The notes beneath the pieces are model-generated. The model had not been told where the DNA came from. It worked only from the letters and a program-made list of their open reading frames with translations, and searched no databases. A stretch of DNA of 64,000 nucleotides from CAWJAP01 sp963834365 (GTDB lineage Bacteria > Acidobacteriota > Vicinamibacteria > Vicinamibacterales > Vicinamibacteraceae). This document shows positions 1-8,621 of the stretch, one piece after another (position 1 is the first letter of the stretch; each line of letters opens with the position of its first letter). The translations under genes and the position numbers were made by a program. Where the stretch lies: assembly GCA_963834365.1 (NCBI GenBank), contig CAWIBS010000036.1, positions 186,001 through 250,000 of the forward strand. The letters run 5' to 3'.

Positions 1-121
1 AATGACGAATGACGAGTGACGAGTGACGAATCACGAGCCACGAACCGCCCGCGACGCAGCGTTATTCATCATTCGTGACTCGTCCCTTTCACTGGTCACT
101 TGTCACTTGTCACTCGTCACT
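1..121. repeat. Facing arrays of 7-base units
   Basis: Bases 1-42 are degenerate copies of AATGACG/AGTGACG. Bases 61-121 carry the opposite-facing version (ATTCGTGACT, then GGTCACT, TGTCACT, TGTCACT, CGTCACT). The two halves are roughly inverted and could fold into a long imperfect hairpin. No gene is visible. The array lies just beyond the stop codon of the peroxiredoxin gene. It is one of several heptamer arrays in the gaps of this window. Confidence 0.75.
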
Positions 122-128
122 ACAAGTA

Positions 129-608
129 TCAAAGCTGACAGACCTTGTCCGCCGCGGACACGTCGAGCTTTCCGGGGGCATCGACGTTGAGCTCCCGTAC
201 GACGCGGTCCTCGACGACCATCGAATAGCGCCGTGAGCGCGTGCCCATGCCGAAGCGGGAGCTGTCGGACTCCAGGCCGAGGGCTCTGGCGAACTCGGCG
301 TTGCCGTCGGCCAGCATCAGAATCCGATCGCCGACGCCATTGGCCTTCGACCACGCGTGCATCACGTGCACGTCGTTGACCGCGGTGCAGGCGATGACGT
401 CCACGCCCCGTGCCTTGATGGCGCCGTGGTGGGCGAGATAGCCCGGCAGGTGCTGGTTGTTGCAGGTCGGGGTAAATGCGCCAGGGACGGCGAAGAGCAC
501 CACCTTCTTCCCGCCGAACACCTCCTGGGACGTCCGGGCGGCCGGTCCCTCGGCGGTCATGACGGTGAAGGTGGCATCCGGAATGCGGTCTCCAACTTGG
601 ATCGACAT
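129..608 (-). CDS. Peroxiredoxin, Prx5-type
   Basis: Thiol peroxidase that reduces hydrogen peroxide and organic hydroperoxides. The 159-residue product has the Prx5 active-site segment PGAFTPTC, placing the peroxidatic cysteine at about residue 49, followed by the usual HLPGY. Length matches single-domain Prx5 proteins. An upstream in-frame extension exists to 749, but it would overlap the divergent neighbour and has no family similarity, so the ATG at 608 (MSIQVGDRIPD) is chosen. No clear Shine-Dalgarno site precedes it. The gene is divergent from the phosphatidyltransferase at 689. Family assignment is firm; the reducing partner cannot be told from the sequence. Confidence 0.93.
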   Translation of the reverse strand: MSIQVGDRIPDATFTVMTAEGPAARTSQEVFGGKKVVLFAVPGAFTPTCNNQHLPGYLAHHGAIKARGVDVIACTAVNDVHVMHAWSKANGVGDRILMLADGNAEFARALGLESDSSRFGMGTRSRRYSMVVEDRVVRELNVDAPGKLDVSAADKVCQL

Positions 609-688
609 GGAGGGATCGTAACCCATCGCTGGGGCTCCAGGCCGAGGCGTGAGCCATAAGTCTCCGGCTTCGCACCTTAAGGGTAGAG

Positions 689-1414
689 GTGATCGACGTG
701 CATATGCGGATCGCGGGTCACGTGCGGGAACACGGCAGCGTGCTGGCACGCGCCGAGAAGCGGGCGCTCATCTGGATGGCCCGGCGGATGCCCCGGTGGA
801 TCAACTCCGACCACCTCAGCGCGCTGGGGCTCGGCGCGATGGCGCTGGCCGGTTTGTCGTTCGCCCTGGCACGCCACGAAGTGCAGGCGCTCTGGGGTGT
901 CATCGTCGGGCTGGCCCTGAACTGGCTTGGCGACAGCCTCGACGGAACGCTCGCGCGCGTCCGTAATCACCAGCGTCCGAACTACGGCTACTACGTTGAC
1001 CACGTCATCGACATCCTGGGGGCGACGCTGCTGTTCTCAGGCCTGTCGATCTCGGGCTTCATGACGCCAGTCGTGGCGATGGCGCTGCTGGTGACGTACC
1101 TCCTGGTGTCCGGAGAGGTCTACCTCGCGACCCACGCGCGGGGCGTCTTCACCATGGCCTTCCTCGGTTTCGGGCCCACCGAACTGAGGATCGTGCTGGC
1201 GGTGGGGACGCTCTGGCTGTTTCGAGCGTCCGAGATTCGCCCGTTCGGGATGGGACCCTGGCTGCTGTTCGACGTCGGCGGACTGGTAGCCATGGCCGGG
1301 ATGGTGGTCGCCCTCATCACCGCCATCCTGCGGAACGCGCGGCACCTCTATCGATCGGAGCCCCTCCCCAAGGACAAGGCGAGCGCATGTCACCCACTCT
1401 CCATCGCCTCGTGA
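689..1414 (+). CDS. CDP-alcohol phosphatidyltransferase family protein
   Basis: Membrane enzyme that transfers a phosphatidyl group from a CDP-activated lipid or alcohol. The family signature DG-x2-AR-x(8,9)-G-x3-D-x3-D is seen as DGTLAR ... GYYVDHVID near residues 84-107, with several hydrophobic segments around it. The product is 241 residues from GTG 689; GTG 698 and ATG 704 are alternative starts, and a purine-rich AGAGG lies just before 689. The acceptor substrate cannot be read from the sequence. The 3' end overlaps the next gene by 28 bases, which suggests co-translation. A second member of this family lies at 61298-61906. Confidence 0.88.
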   Translation: MIDVHMRIAGHVREHGSVLARAEKRALIWMARRMPRWINSDHLSALGLGAMALAGLSFALARHEVQALWGVIVGLALNWLGDSLDGTLARVRNHQRPNYGYYVDHVIDILGATLLFSGLSISGFMTPVVAMALLVTYLLVSGEVYLATHARGVFTMAFLGFGPTELRIVLAVGTLWLFRASEIRPFGMGPWLLFDVGGLVAMAGMVVALITAILRNARHLYRSEPLPKDKASACHPLSIAS

Positions 1415-2556
1415 CCTTCAACATCGTCGGCGTGCTCGGCGCGATCGTCCATCTGGCGACCCTATCCCTCTGGTCGCGATGGCTCGGCCTGCCGGCGCCG
1501 CTGGCCAGCTTGCTGGCGGTGGAAGCCGCGCTCATCCACAACTTCCTGTGGCACGAGCGCTGGACCTGGCGCGATCGGTGGCCGGCGGACGGTCGAATGG
1601 GACGGCTCTTGCGGTTTCACGGCGCCAACGGTCTGGTGTCCGTGGCGGGCAGCGGCCTTCTCGTTCCGTGCCTCATGCATGCGGGGCTGGCGGTAGAAGC
1701 CGCGGGCATCATGGCGATTGTCGCGTGCTCGTTCGTGAACTTCCGGCTGGCGGATCGCGGCGTGTTCACGAGCGCCGTCGCGATGCTCGCCCTGTGCGCC
1801 GGCGCCCGCCCGGCCGGCGCGTCACCTCAGCCGAACACGCTCGATGGTTGGCACCGGTATGTGTCGGCTTCCGAGGTTCGCCGGGCAGGAGAGATCGCGC
1901 AGGGTGGCATCCGGCTGCCCGACGAGCAGCTGCGGTCGCTCCGCGCAGGGACCGTCGAGGTCCAGGAGCTCGAAACCCGGAGCCCTGACGGGGGGACGAT
2001 CGACGTGCCTGATGGCCTCGTCCATCACTGGCGCGGCCGCATGTTCGTGCCAGGGATCACGTTGGACAGGCTGCTGGAGCGCGTAAGAGACCCCGCCCTC
2101 CACCGCGCTCAACCTGACGTGCGCGAAGCGCGCGTGCTTCGTCAGGACGACGACGAGCTCGATCTCTTCCTGCGTATCACACGATCGCAGTTCGTCACCG
2201 TGACCTACGACACCCGGCATCACGTGCGCTACGCGCGGCAGAACGCGGCGCGTGCGACCGCCACCAGCGTGGCGACGCGCATCGACGAGGTCGGGGGCGA
2301 CGACCGTGGGTTCCTGTGGCGGCTCAACGCGTATTGGCGGTACGAAGTGAAGGACGGTGGTGTGCTGGTGGAGTGTGAGTCGATCAGTCTGAGCCGGACG
2401 GTGCCGCTGGTCCTCCGGCCGGTAGCCGGTCGCGCCGTGCGGGGCTTCGCACGGGAATCGATGAGCCGCACGTTGACCGCGCTGCGACAGGCGCTCACCC
2501 GGTCGCTACCGGCAGCCCGGGTGTCCGCAGTTGCACTTGATATGGATCGTGCCTGA
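1387..2556 (+). CDS. GtrA-like membrane domain fused to a polyketide-cyclase/START-like domain
   Basis: Residues 1-130 look like a GtrA family domain: four hydrophobic segments and the typical FLWHERWTW motif near residue 54. GtrA proteins are linked to translocation or elaboration of lipid-linked sugars. Residues from about 150 to 389 have no GtrA similarity; they follow an alanine-rich hydrophobic stretch resembling a signal-peptide end (AGARPAGA) and read like a secreted SRPBCC/START-type protein (WRLNAYWRYE, then GGVLVECES and a C-terminal helix). One continuous frame covers both parts. A lost stop and start between two ancestral genes is the simplest origin. The last 51 bases overlap the convergent metallothionein gene. 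The second domain is assigned by eye only. Confidence 0.7.
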   Translation: MSPTLHRLVTFNIVGVLGAIVHLATLSLWSRWLGLPAPLASLLAVEAALIHNFLWHERWTWRDRWPADGRMGRLLRFHGANGLVSVAGSGLLVPCLMHAGLAVEAAGIMAIVACSFVNFRLADRGVFTSAVAMLALCAGARPAGASPQPNTLDGWHRYVSASEVRRAGEIAQGGIRLPDEQLRSLRAGTVEVQELETRSPDGGTIDVPDGLVHHWRGRMFVPGITLDRLLERVRDPALHRAQPDVREARVLRQDDDELDLFLRITRSQFVTVTYDTRHHVRYARQNAARATATSVATRIDEVGGDDRGFLWRLNAYWRYEVKDGGVLVECESISLSRTVPLVLRPVAGRAVRGFARESMSRTLTALRQALTRSLPAARVSAVALDMDRA

Positions 2557-2644
2557 CGACTTCTCGCAGGACTCCGAGCAGGTCCTTGCTCCCTTCGCGA
2601 GGCTGACAGGTGCAGGGTTCGTGGGCGCATTTCTTCGGGTCCAT
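2506..2644 (-). CDS. Bacterial metallothionein-like small Cys-rich protein, frameshifted
   Basis: Reading from ATG 2644 gives MDPKKCAHEPCTC, the N-terminal half of the small bacterial metallothioneins. After GSKD (about base 2585) the cysteine pattern continues one base out of frame as CSESCE, then KCNCGHPGC and a stop at 2506. Together they give a protein of about 45 residues with CxxxxCxC, CxxxC and CxCxxxxC clusters, the usual layout of this Zn/Cu-binding family. One extra base near 2581-2587 explains the break. Read literally, the frame runs on to 2495 and loses the second half of the ligands. It is convergent with the GtrA fusion gene and overlaps its end. Confidence 0.75.
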
Positions 2645-3047
2645 GGATCCTCCCTCCATCGGCCGTTCGGCGAGCTTCGCGTCCGTGAACCGCTGCGGCC
2701 GCGTGGATGCCCCATGCAAAGGCGCTGACAACTGCGGCCGGGCGTGGTCGTCCCGCGCCCGGCTGCGACGTTGCGCTGACCCCCGGGTGGCGCCGTGAAC
2801 TTCCTGTCGCTGCCGTTGGGATTCGTGACAGCGCCACGCAAGAGGTGGGTAGCCGTCAGCCGGTCAGCCTCTGTTGTCAAACGACGTCTCTGCCGACGTT
2901 TTCCATAGGAGAGAAGGTACCGCCGCGGAACGGCTGTGAACGGCCGCGGTCTGGATGAGCCTCCCGCATGAGCTGGGGGCACCCCGAGTGTCCGCCAGCG
3001 GGTACATGTCTTGCTGAAGAACCTCGCACTTGGATGCCATAGCTGAG
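2645..3047. other. Gap of about 400 bases without a recognised gene
   Basis: No reading frame here shows codon structure or family similarity on either strand. The stretch must hold the promoter of the metallothionein gene on the minus strand and that of the HTH-RDD gene on the plus strand. I could not point to clear -10/-35 boxes. Confidence 0.5.
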
Positions 3048-3827
3048 ATGTACGGACTGAATCCTCTCCGACGAGCGCGCCAGGAATGCGGGCTCACACT
3101 CGAGGATGTGGCGCGCCTCACCCACCTGAGCCCTCGAGTACTCGCCCGCATCGAGCTCGGCGACTTCGCGTCACTCCCGCCGGGGCTGTTCGCGCGCGCC
3201 CACATTCGCGCGTACGCCGAGGCCGTAGGTTTGAGCGGGACCGAGACGCTCGACCGACTCTCGGAGCTGCTGCCACAGGTCTCGGATCCGCTCGAGGCCT
3301 TGCGGGCACGGGAGCGCCGCCGCTGGGCGGACATGCATCCCTGGCTGGGGCGCGCCGACGCCTACGCCCGGACGCTCACGGCGGCAGGCCGTACCTGGAC
3401 TCGGACGCGGCTGGACGATGGGCTCGACGTGGCGTGGCGCCGCGGCGTGGCCGGAATCGTCGACGGGGTCGTGCTGGCGGGTGTCGGAGCGTCGCTCGTC
3501 ACCGGTGCTGCGGTCATCACCGGGGTGCCTGTGCGGGACCTCGCACGCGAGGTACCCGTACCGCTCGCGCTGACCTGGCTCCTCCTGGCCGGGCAGTACC
3601 TGTTCCTCACCAGCGGGCTCGGGGGGCGCACGCCTGGAGCCGTCATCGCCCGCTGCGCCAGGACAGGAGAACGGCGGCTCTCGCTCTCGCCACGCGCGGT
3701 CTCGCGCAGAGCCGCGCAGACGGTCCTCGAGGAGAGTCTGGCGGTGGCTGGCGTGTCCCTCGTGCTGGGCGCCTGGCGGACGAGCCGACTCCTCCCGTCG
3801 GGTCGTCGCTCTCGCGTCCGGGTCTGA
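3048..3827 (+). CDS. HTH (RodZ/XRE-like) protein with C-terminal RDD membrane domain
   Basis: Residues 1-70 form a helix-turn-helix of the RodZ/HTH_25 type (LRRARQECGLTLEDVARLT, then ARIELGDF and YAEAVGL). After a linker, residues 130-230 contain two hydrophobic segments (VDGVVLAGVGASLVTGAAV and a leucine-rich stretch ending LFLTSGLGG) typical of RDD membrane domains, followed by GRTPGAVIARCARTGE, also RDD-like. It may be a membrane-tethered regulator. ATG 3048 is chosen; a TTG at 3030 would add six residues. No operon partner is evident upstream, and msrB follows after about 75 bases. Confidence 0.75.
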   Translation: MYGLNPLRRARQECGLTLEDVARLTHLSPRVLARIELGDFASLPPGLFARAHIRAYAEAVGLSGTETLDRLSELLPQVSDPLEALRARERRRWADMHPWLGRADAYARTLTAAGRTWTRTRLDDGLDVAWRRGVAGIVDGVVLAGVGASLVTGAAVITGVPVRDLAREVPVPLALTWLLLAGQYLFLTSGLGGRTPGAVIARCARTGERRLSLSPRAVSRRAAQTVLEESLAVAGVSLVLGAWRTSRLLPSGRRSRVRV

Positions 3828-3903
3828 GCGGCGGTAACATCGAGGCGTGTCCGCGCACCGGCGGTGCGCGGATGGCCGTCGATCGCACCAGCCGGGAGGA
3901 TCC

Positions 3904-4300
3904 GTGTCCGACGACACCATCGCCAAGACCGACGAACAGTGGAAGCAGGAGCTCACGGCGGAGCAGTTTCAGGTGCTCAGGCAGCACGGAACCGAGCGCG
4001 CCGGCACGAGCCCGCTCAACCAGGAGAAGCGCGAGGGGACGTTCACGTGCGCCGGCTGCGGCCAGGAGCTCTTCGACTCGGCCACGAAGTATGAGAGCGG
4101 GACCGGGTGGCCGAGCTTCTTCGAGCCGAAGGACGGGGCGGTCGCGACCACGGTTGACGGCAGCCATTTCATGACCCGCACCGAAGTGCATTGCAGCCGA
4201 TGCGGGGGCCATCTCGGACATGTCTTCGAGGACGGCCCGCGCCCGACCGGCCTTCGGGTACTGCATGAACGGCGTCGCCCTCGAGTTCACCCCCAAGTAG
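3904..4300 (+). CDS. Peptide methionine (R)-S-oxide reductase, frameshifted before the catalytic Cys
   Basis: Reduces methionine-R-sulfoxide in proteins. The GTG-start frame shows the MsrB fold: four zinc cysteines in two pairs (CAGCG and CSRCG), ESGTGWPSF, HFMTRTEVHC and GGHLGHVFEDGP. After PTGLR the family normally continues RYCxN, which carries the catalytic cysteine. Here that segment (YCMNGVALEFTPK, stop 4298-4300) is present but displaced by one base, with an extra G in the GGG at 4256-4258. Taken literally, the enzyme loses its catalytic cysteine and runs into unrelated sequence. The correct tail lying intact in the next frame argues for a sequence error or a very recent mutation. Confidence 0.88.
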
Positions 4301-4333
4301 AACCGGCGTCCGCGGCCCGAGGCAGGGAGCGTC

Positions 4334-5356
4334 ATGAGACTCGTGACCGTGTGCTGCGCGATGGCGCTCCTGCCATCGCCCTCGCCTTCGATCGCTCAGG
4401 CGCCACCGGCCGCCGCCCCGGCGCCGGAGCGAATCCGCTTCGAGCCGACCGCGGGCGTGCCCACATTCGCCGTGCGGCCGCCGATCCTGCGCGTCAAGCC
4501 GGGACAGATCGTGGACTCGCGCACCTTCTCGAAGCCGGGCGACTATTACGAGCGCCCGGGAGGACCGTGGCCGGGCGAAGTGGGGCCGTTCTTCATCGAG
4601 GGCGCGACGCCCGAGGACACGCTCGTCATCAAGATCCTCGAGGTTCGTCCAAACCGGGACACGGCGGTGTCGTCGGTGGGACCCGGGAATATCAGCGCCG
4701 TGGCCGGCGACAACCGGACGCGCATGCTGAACGAGCACCTGCCGGCGCGGCGGTTCGTGTGGCAGCTCGATCGCACGCGCAACGTCGGGATCCTCGAGCT
4801 CCCGAACTCGGCGAGCAAGCGTATCGAGCTGCCGCTCAAGCCGATGCTGGGACGGGTGGCGGTGGCGCCCGCCGGCGAAGAAGCGTGGGGCGGCCTGTGG
4901 CCCGGCAACTTCGGCGGCAACATGGACGCGTCCGACGTCACCGAGGGCACGACGGTCTATCTCCCCGTCTTCCATGACGGCGCCCTCTTCTATTTCGGCG
5001 ACGGCCATGCGCTGCAGGGCGACGGCGAGATCGCCGGCTCCGGCCTCGAGACGACGATGGACGTGTCGCTGCAGTTCGATCTGATCAAGGGGCAGCGAAT
5101 CCGCTGGCCGCGCCTCGAGGACGCGACGCACATCATGGTGGCGGGCAGCGTGCGACCGCTCGTCGATGCGTTCCGCATCGCCCAGGTCGAGCTCATCGAG
5201 TGGCTGGTGGACGACTACGGATTCGAGAAGATGGAGGCCTATCAAGTGGTCTCGCAGGCCGGCACGTCGCGCATCGCCAACGTCGTGGATCCCAACTACA
5301 CCGTCGTCGCGAAGTTCCCCAAGTCCGCGCTTCCCGCGCGGGTGCGCCGCCCGTGA
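4334..5356 (+). CDS. Secreted acetamidase/formamidase family protein
   Basis: The 340-residue product begins with a signal peptide (MRLVTVCCAMALLPSPS ... IAQA). The mature part resembles the FmdA/AmdA acetamidase/formamidase family: GPFFIEGA, GGNMDASDVTEGTTVYLPV, and the family motif FGDGHALQGDGE near residue 220. Known members hydrolyse formamide or short amides; the exported form here has no known substrate. The stop overlaps the start of the transporter gene (GTGA at 5353-5356), so the two are probably translated together. The family is clear, the substrate is not. Confidence 0.85.
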   Translation: MRLVTVCCAMALLPSPSPSIAQAPPAAAPAPERIRFEPTAGVPTFAVRPPILRVKPGQIVDSRTFSKPGDYYERPGGPWPGEVGPFFIEGATPEDTLVIKILEVRPNRDTAVSSVGPGNISAVAGDNRTRMLNEHLPARRFVWQLDRTRNVGILELPNSASKRIELPLKPMLGRVAVAPAGEEAWGGLWPGNFGGNMDASDVTEGTTVYLPVFHDGALFYFGDGHALQGDGEIAGSGLETTMDVSLQFDLIKGQRIRWPRLEDATHIMVAGSVRPLVDAFRIAQVELIEWLVDDYGFEKMEAYQVVSQAGTSRIANVVDPNYTVVAKFPKSALPARVRRP

Positions 5357-6586
5357 CGTCAGTCGCGTCGCCCGCGGCGGCCTCCGAGGTCGCGTTCCGC
5401 CGCCCCGCCACTACCGCCATCGTCGTCGTCGCGGCCGCGGCGATGGTCGGCACGCTGCCCGGCCGCACGCAGGGGCTCGGCCTCATCACCGAGCCGCTCC
5501 TCGCCGACCTCGCGATCGGCCGCGTGTCCTATGCGACCGTCAACCTCTGGGCCACGCTCATCGGCTCGCTCTTCGCCCTCGGCATCGGCCGCGTCATCGA
5601 TCGCCACGGGAGCCGTCGGGTGCTCGCCGCCCTGGCGCTCTCGCTCGGGTTCACCGTGATGGTCATGAGCCAGGTCGCCACGCTGCTGGCGCTCGCGCTC
5701 ACCGTGACGCTCACACGAGGCCTGGGCCAGAGCGCGCTGTCGGTCGCGAGCCTCACCTTCATCGGCCGATCGGGCGTCGGCCGGATCGACGCGGCGATGG
5801 CGGCCTTCACCGTGGTCATGAGCATCGGCTTCATGCTCGCGTTTCCGCTGGTCGGCTGGATGGTCCAGTCGCAGGGGTGGCGCGCGGCCTGGTTCGCCAT
5901 CGGCATCGCGCTCCTCCTCGGGCTCGCGCCCCTGGCGTGGTTCTCGCCCTACGGCGACGATGCCGACGAGTCTCCACGACGTTCGCGGTGCCTCCGCTGA
6001 CGGCCATACGTGGGGCGCAGCGCTCCGCACGCCGGCATTCTGGGCGTTCGGCCTTGGCGCCGCGATGTACGGGCTCGTCGCGTCGGGCATCGGGCTGTTC
6101 AACGAGTCGATTCTCGCGGAACGCGGCTTCGACGCAACGGTCTACTACCAGACGCTCGTCGTCACGGCGTTGACCGCGCTCGCGGGGAACTTTCTCGCCG
6201 GATGGCTGACCCGATCGTGGGCGCTCCCGCGTCTGCTGGCCCTGGCGATGTTCGTCCTGGCCGCCGGTCTTGCCGCGCTCCCAATCGTCACGACCGTCGC
6301 GCAGGTGATGCTGTGGGCCGTGGCTATGGGGCTTGGCGGCGGCTGCGTGATGGTGCTGTTCTTCACCGTCTGGCCGGTTGCGTTCGGCCGGCGCCAACTC
6401 GGACGAATCCAGGGGACCGCCCAGGCACTGACCGTCGTCGCCTCAGCGCTCGGCCCGCTCCTGGTGGCATGGGGGGTCGAGCGGACCGGGTCGCACACCT
6501 TCGTCTTTCTCGTCCTCGCGGTGTTGATCGCCGGCCTCGGTCTCGCCTCGCTGGCCGTGCGCCTGCCGCGCCCGTCGGATTCATGA
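5353..6586 (+). CDS. MFS transporter, frameshifted
   Basis: Major facilitator membrane transporter. The first frame, from GTG 5353, supplies about six membrane segments, including an RVIDRHGSRRVL loop of the MFS type. At about 5965-5990 the protein continues one base out of frame (ALRTPAFWAFGLGAAMYGL onward) with the second half of the bundle, ending at the TGA at 6584-6586. Both halves are typical of oxalate/formate-like or general MFS proteins, so the gene is a single unit with a 1-base insertion. It overlaps both neighbours by four bases, giving a tight operon with the acetamidase-like gene. Transport of an amide or its product is a guess from context only. Confidence 0.82.
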
Positions 6587-7107
6587 CCTGGCCCGACGTC
6601 ATCCTGCGCGGCTCGATCTGGGTGTCGCTGATCCTGTTCGCCGCCGGCGAATATGGCCGCCGCGGTCCCAAAGGCTCACCGCCATGGGCCTGGCGTGTGT
6701 GGACGGCCGGGGCGCTCGTGTGCGCGTTCCACATGGCGTGGGCGATGGGATGGGCTCACGGCTGGGGCCATCGATCCGCGGTGGAGGCCACGGCCGCACT
6801 GACGGCCTCGATATACGGCGTCGCGTGGGGAGGCGGCGTCTACGTGAACTACGCGTTCCTGGCCGTCTGGCTCGCCGAAGCGACCTGGTGGCGGTGTGGG
6901 CGCGAGTACGCCACGGCCCGGAAGACACGGATCGCCCTGCGGGTCTTCTACTTCGTCATCATCGTCAACGCCGCGATCGTGTTCACCCACGGTGCGGCGC
7001 GTCTGGCTGGCAGCATCCTGGTGGCACTCCTGCTCCTCGCCTGGGGCCGGCTGCTGTCGGGTGATGCGCGGGATTCAGGCGCGGCGCCGGCAGGAACACG
7101 CGGATGA
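6583..7107 (+). CDS. Multi-pass membrane protein of unknown function
   Basis: 174 residues with about five hydrophobic segments (VILRGSIWVSLILFAAGEY, WTAGALVCAFHMAWAMGW, YVNYAFLAVWLAEATWW, FYFVIIVNAAIVFTHGA and a C-terminal one). ATG 6583 overlaps the stop of the MFS gene, so it is the last gene of that operon. I do not recognise the family. The conserved-looking histidines in the second segment (CAFHMAWAMGWAHGWGH) could bind a metal or heme, but nothing else supports that. Confidence 0.75.
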   Translation: MTWPDVILRGSIWVSLILFAAGEYGRRGPKGSPPWAWRVWTAGALVCAFHMAWAMGWAHGWGHRSAVEATAALTASIYGVAWGGGVYVNYAFLAVWLAEATWWRCGREYATARKTRIALRVFYFVIIVNAAIVFTHGAARLAGSILVALLLLAWGRLLSGDARDSGAAPAGTRG

Positions 7108-7206
7108 CGGTCCTTCTGTCGTCCGCATGTCACGGTCGTCCGTGACGATCGCGAAGAACGCCCGGACCGTTGCTTCCATCAGGGGGAGGCGACCGCAACG
7201 GCGATC

Positions 7207-7842
7207 TCACCCGGAGCGCTCGGAACGCAGCTCGGTCCGCAGCCAGGCGGATGCGCCGGCCCAGGTTCGCTGGACGGACTTGGTCGAGATTCCCAGCAGG
7301 TCAGCCGTCTCTCGCAGGGTGAGGCCACCGAACACGCGGCACTCGACGACGCGTCCTGCACGCGGATCGCGGTGCGCCAGTCGCGCCAGCGCCGTGTCGA
7401 TCGCGATGACCTCGTCGGCCTCGGGCCCGTTCAGCAGACGCGGCTCCTCACCGGGCTCGAGTGAGATCGGGCGGTTCTCGCCGCCACGCTTGAGGCGCCT
7501 CCGCGCGCGGGCGTGATCCACGAGGATGCGGCGCATCGTCTGGCCAGCGATGGCAAGGAGGCCGTGCCGATCCGCAGCCGTGACCCGGTACTGGCCGAGC
7601 AGGCGCAGATACGTCTCGTGGACGAGCGCAGTGGGCGAGAGCGTGTGGCCCGGCGACTCGTGGTGGAGCTGGCGTCGCGCCACCTGGCGCAGGTCGTTGC
7701 AGACGAGCGGCACGAGCTGCGCGATCGCGTTGCGTTCGCCGGTGCGCCACCGCCGAAGCCATCCGGTGACCGGCCCGCCCACGGCCGGCCGTGACGAGAC
7801 GTCGGCATCGGGTCGATCGAGCTGTGGTCGCGGTTTGTGCAT
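7207..7842 (-). CDS. ECF sigma factor, acidobacterial/planctomycete type (TIGR02999-like)
   Basis: 211 residues. Region 2 is seen as LSPTALVHETYLRLLGQ with RILVDHARARRRLKRGG, and region 4 as FGGLTLRETADLLGISTKSVQRTW. The combination TALVHETYLRL plus VDHARARRR is characteristic of the large ECF subfamily common in Acidobacteria and Planctomycetes. No anti-sigma gene is adjacent. It is divergent from a second, related sigma factor at 8054; the 211-base gap between them carries the GTTGTAAGGG element described separately. Confidence 0.9.
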   Translation of the reverse strand: MHKPRPQLDRPDADVSSRPAVGGPVTGWLRRWRTGERNAIAQLVPLVCNDLRQVARRQLHHESPGHTLSPTALVHETYLRLLGQYRVTAADRHGLLAIAGQTMRRILVDHARARRRLKRGGENRPISLEPGEEPRLLNGPEADEVIAIDTALARLAHRDPRAGRVVECRVFGGLTLRETADLLGISTKSVQRTWAGASAWLRTELRSERSG

Positions 7843-7972
7843 GGATGCGTCATTTCGTCCGGCGAATCGCGGTCACTAATCTCTCTCGGCGCCCCACTGA
7901 AACAACGCATGGCCGCCGACTAATCGAACGGCTGTCGGTGCCGCAACGCCCTCGCGCTGGTGGACCCCATGC

Positions 7973-8000
7973 CTAGGAGTTGTAAGGGTTTGGTAAGCAC
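7973..8000. promoter_or_regulatory. Recurrent GTTGTAAGGG-type element between divergent sigma genes
   Basis: The stretch CTAGGAGTTGTAAGGGTTTG followed by GTAAG resembles two other places in the window, 18377-18404 (CTAAGAGTTTGTAACGGATG, then TAAAA) and 19999-20025 (CTAAGAGTTTGTTAAGGGTG, then TAAAA). All three lie 95-185 bases upstream of minus-strand genes, in the same relative orientation. It may be a shared promoter or operator. Function is inferred only from recurrence. Confidence 0.4.
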
Positions 8001-8053
8001 GGAATCTAACGTTCGGCGCGGGTGTCGCTCTCGTTAGGAAGGCAGGAGATGCA

Positions 8054-8611
8054 ATGACTGATGCGCCCCACCTGACACAGCTCATTCATCAGGCTCAGCA
8101 GGGTGATGCCGGCGCGGCCGACGTGCTCTTCGCCGCGGTCTATCCCGATCTGCGCCGGCTGGCTCGTGCGCGACTGCGTGCCGGCAGCCGGAACACCTAT
8201 CTCGACACGGGTGCACTGGTGCACGAGGCCTATCTCCGCTTTGCGGGGACGGTGCAGCTGAAGCTCGAGAGCCGCCTGCACTTCATGCGCTGGGTGAGCT
8301 GCGTGATGCGCTCGGTGATCGTGGATTTCGTGCGGCGCCGACAGGCAAGTCGCCGAGGAGGCGGCGCGGCGGAGGTCCACACGGACCTCGATCGCATGTC
8401 GGTGGCGTCCGGCGAACGCGAGATTCTGCGCGTGCACGACGCGCTCACGGAACTCGCGGCGGTGGATGAGCGCGTGACCCAGGTAGTCGAGATGCGGTAC
8501 TTCGGCGGCATGACCGAGGTCGAGATCGCCGAAGCGCTGGGCGTCACCGATCGGACGGTCCGGCGCGACTGGGAGAAGGCGCGCGTGTTGCTGCGCGAAG
8601 CGCTCGCCTGA
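8054..8611 (+). CDS. ECF sigma factor paired with a Ser/Thr kinase
   Basis: 185 residues of the same ECF group as the divergent gene: TGALVHEAYLRF in region 2, MRSVIVDFVRRRQASRRGGG, and region 4 EMRYFGGMTEVEIAEALGVTDRTVRRDW. A good AGGAG site lies at 8044-8048. The kinase gene starts immediately after the stop, so the pair forms an ECF sigma-kinase operon. Kinase-linked ECF groups such as ECF43 are known to be controlled by phosphorylation instead of an anti-sigma factor; that mechanism is an inference here. Confidence 0.9.
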   Translation: MTDAPHLTQLIHQAQQGDAGAADVLFAAVYPDLRRLARARLRAGSRNTYLDTGALVHEAYLRFAGTVQLKLESRLHFMRWVSCVMRSVIVDFVRRRQASRRGGGAAEVHTDLDRMSVASGEREILRVHDALTELAAVDERVTQVVEMRYFGGMTEVEIAEALGVTDRTVRRDWEKARVLLREALA

Positions 8612-8621
8612 CGTGCGCGAC

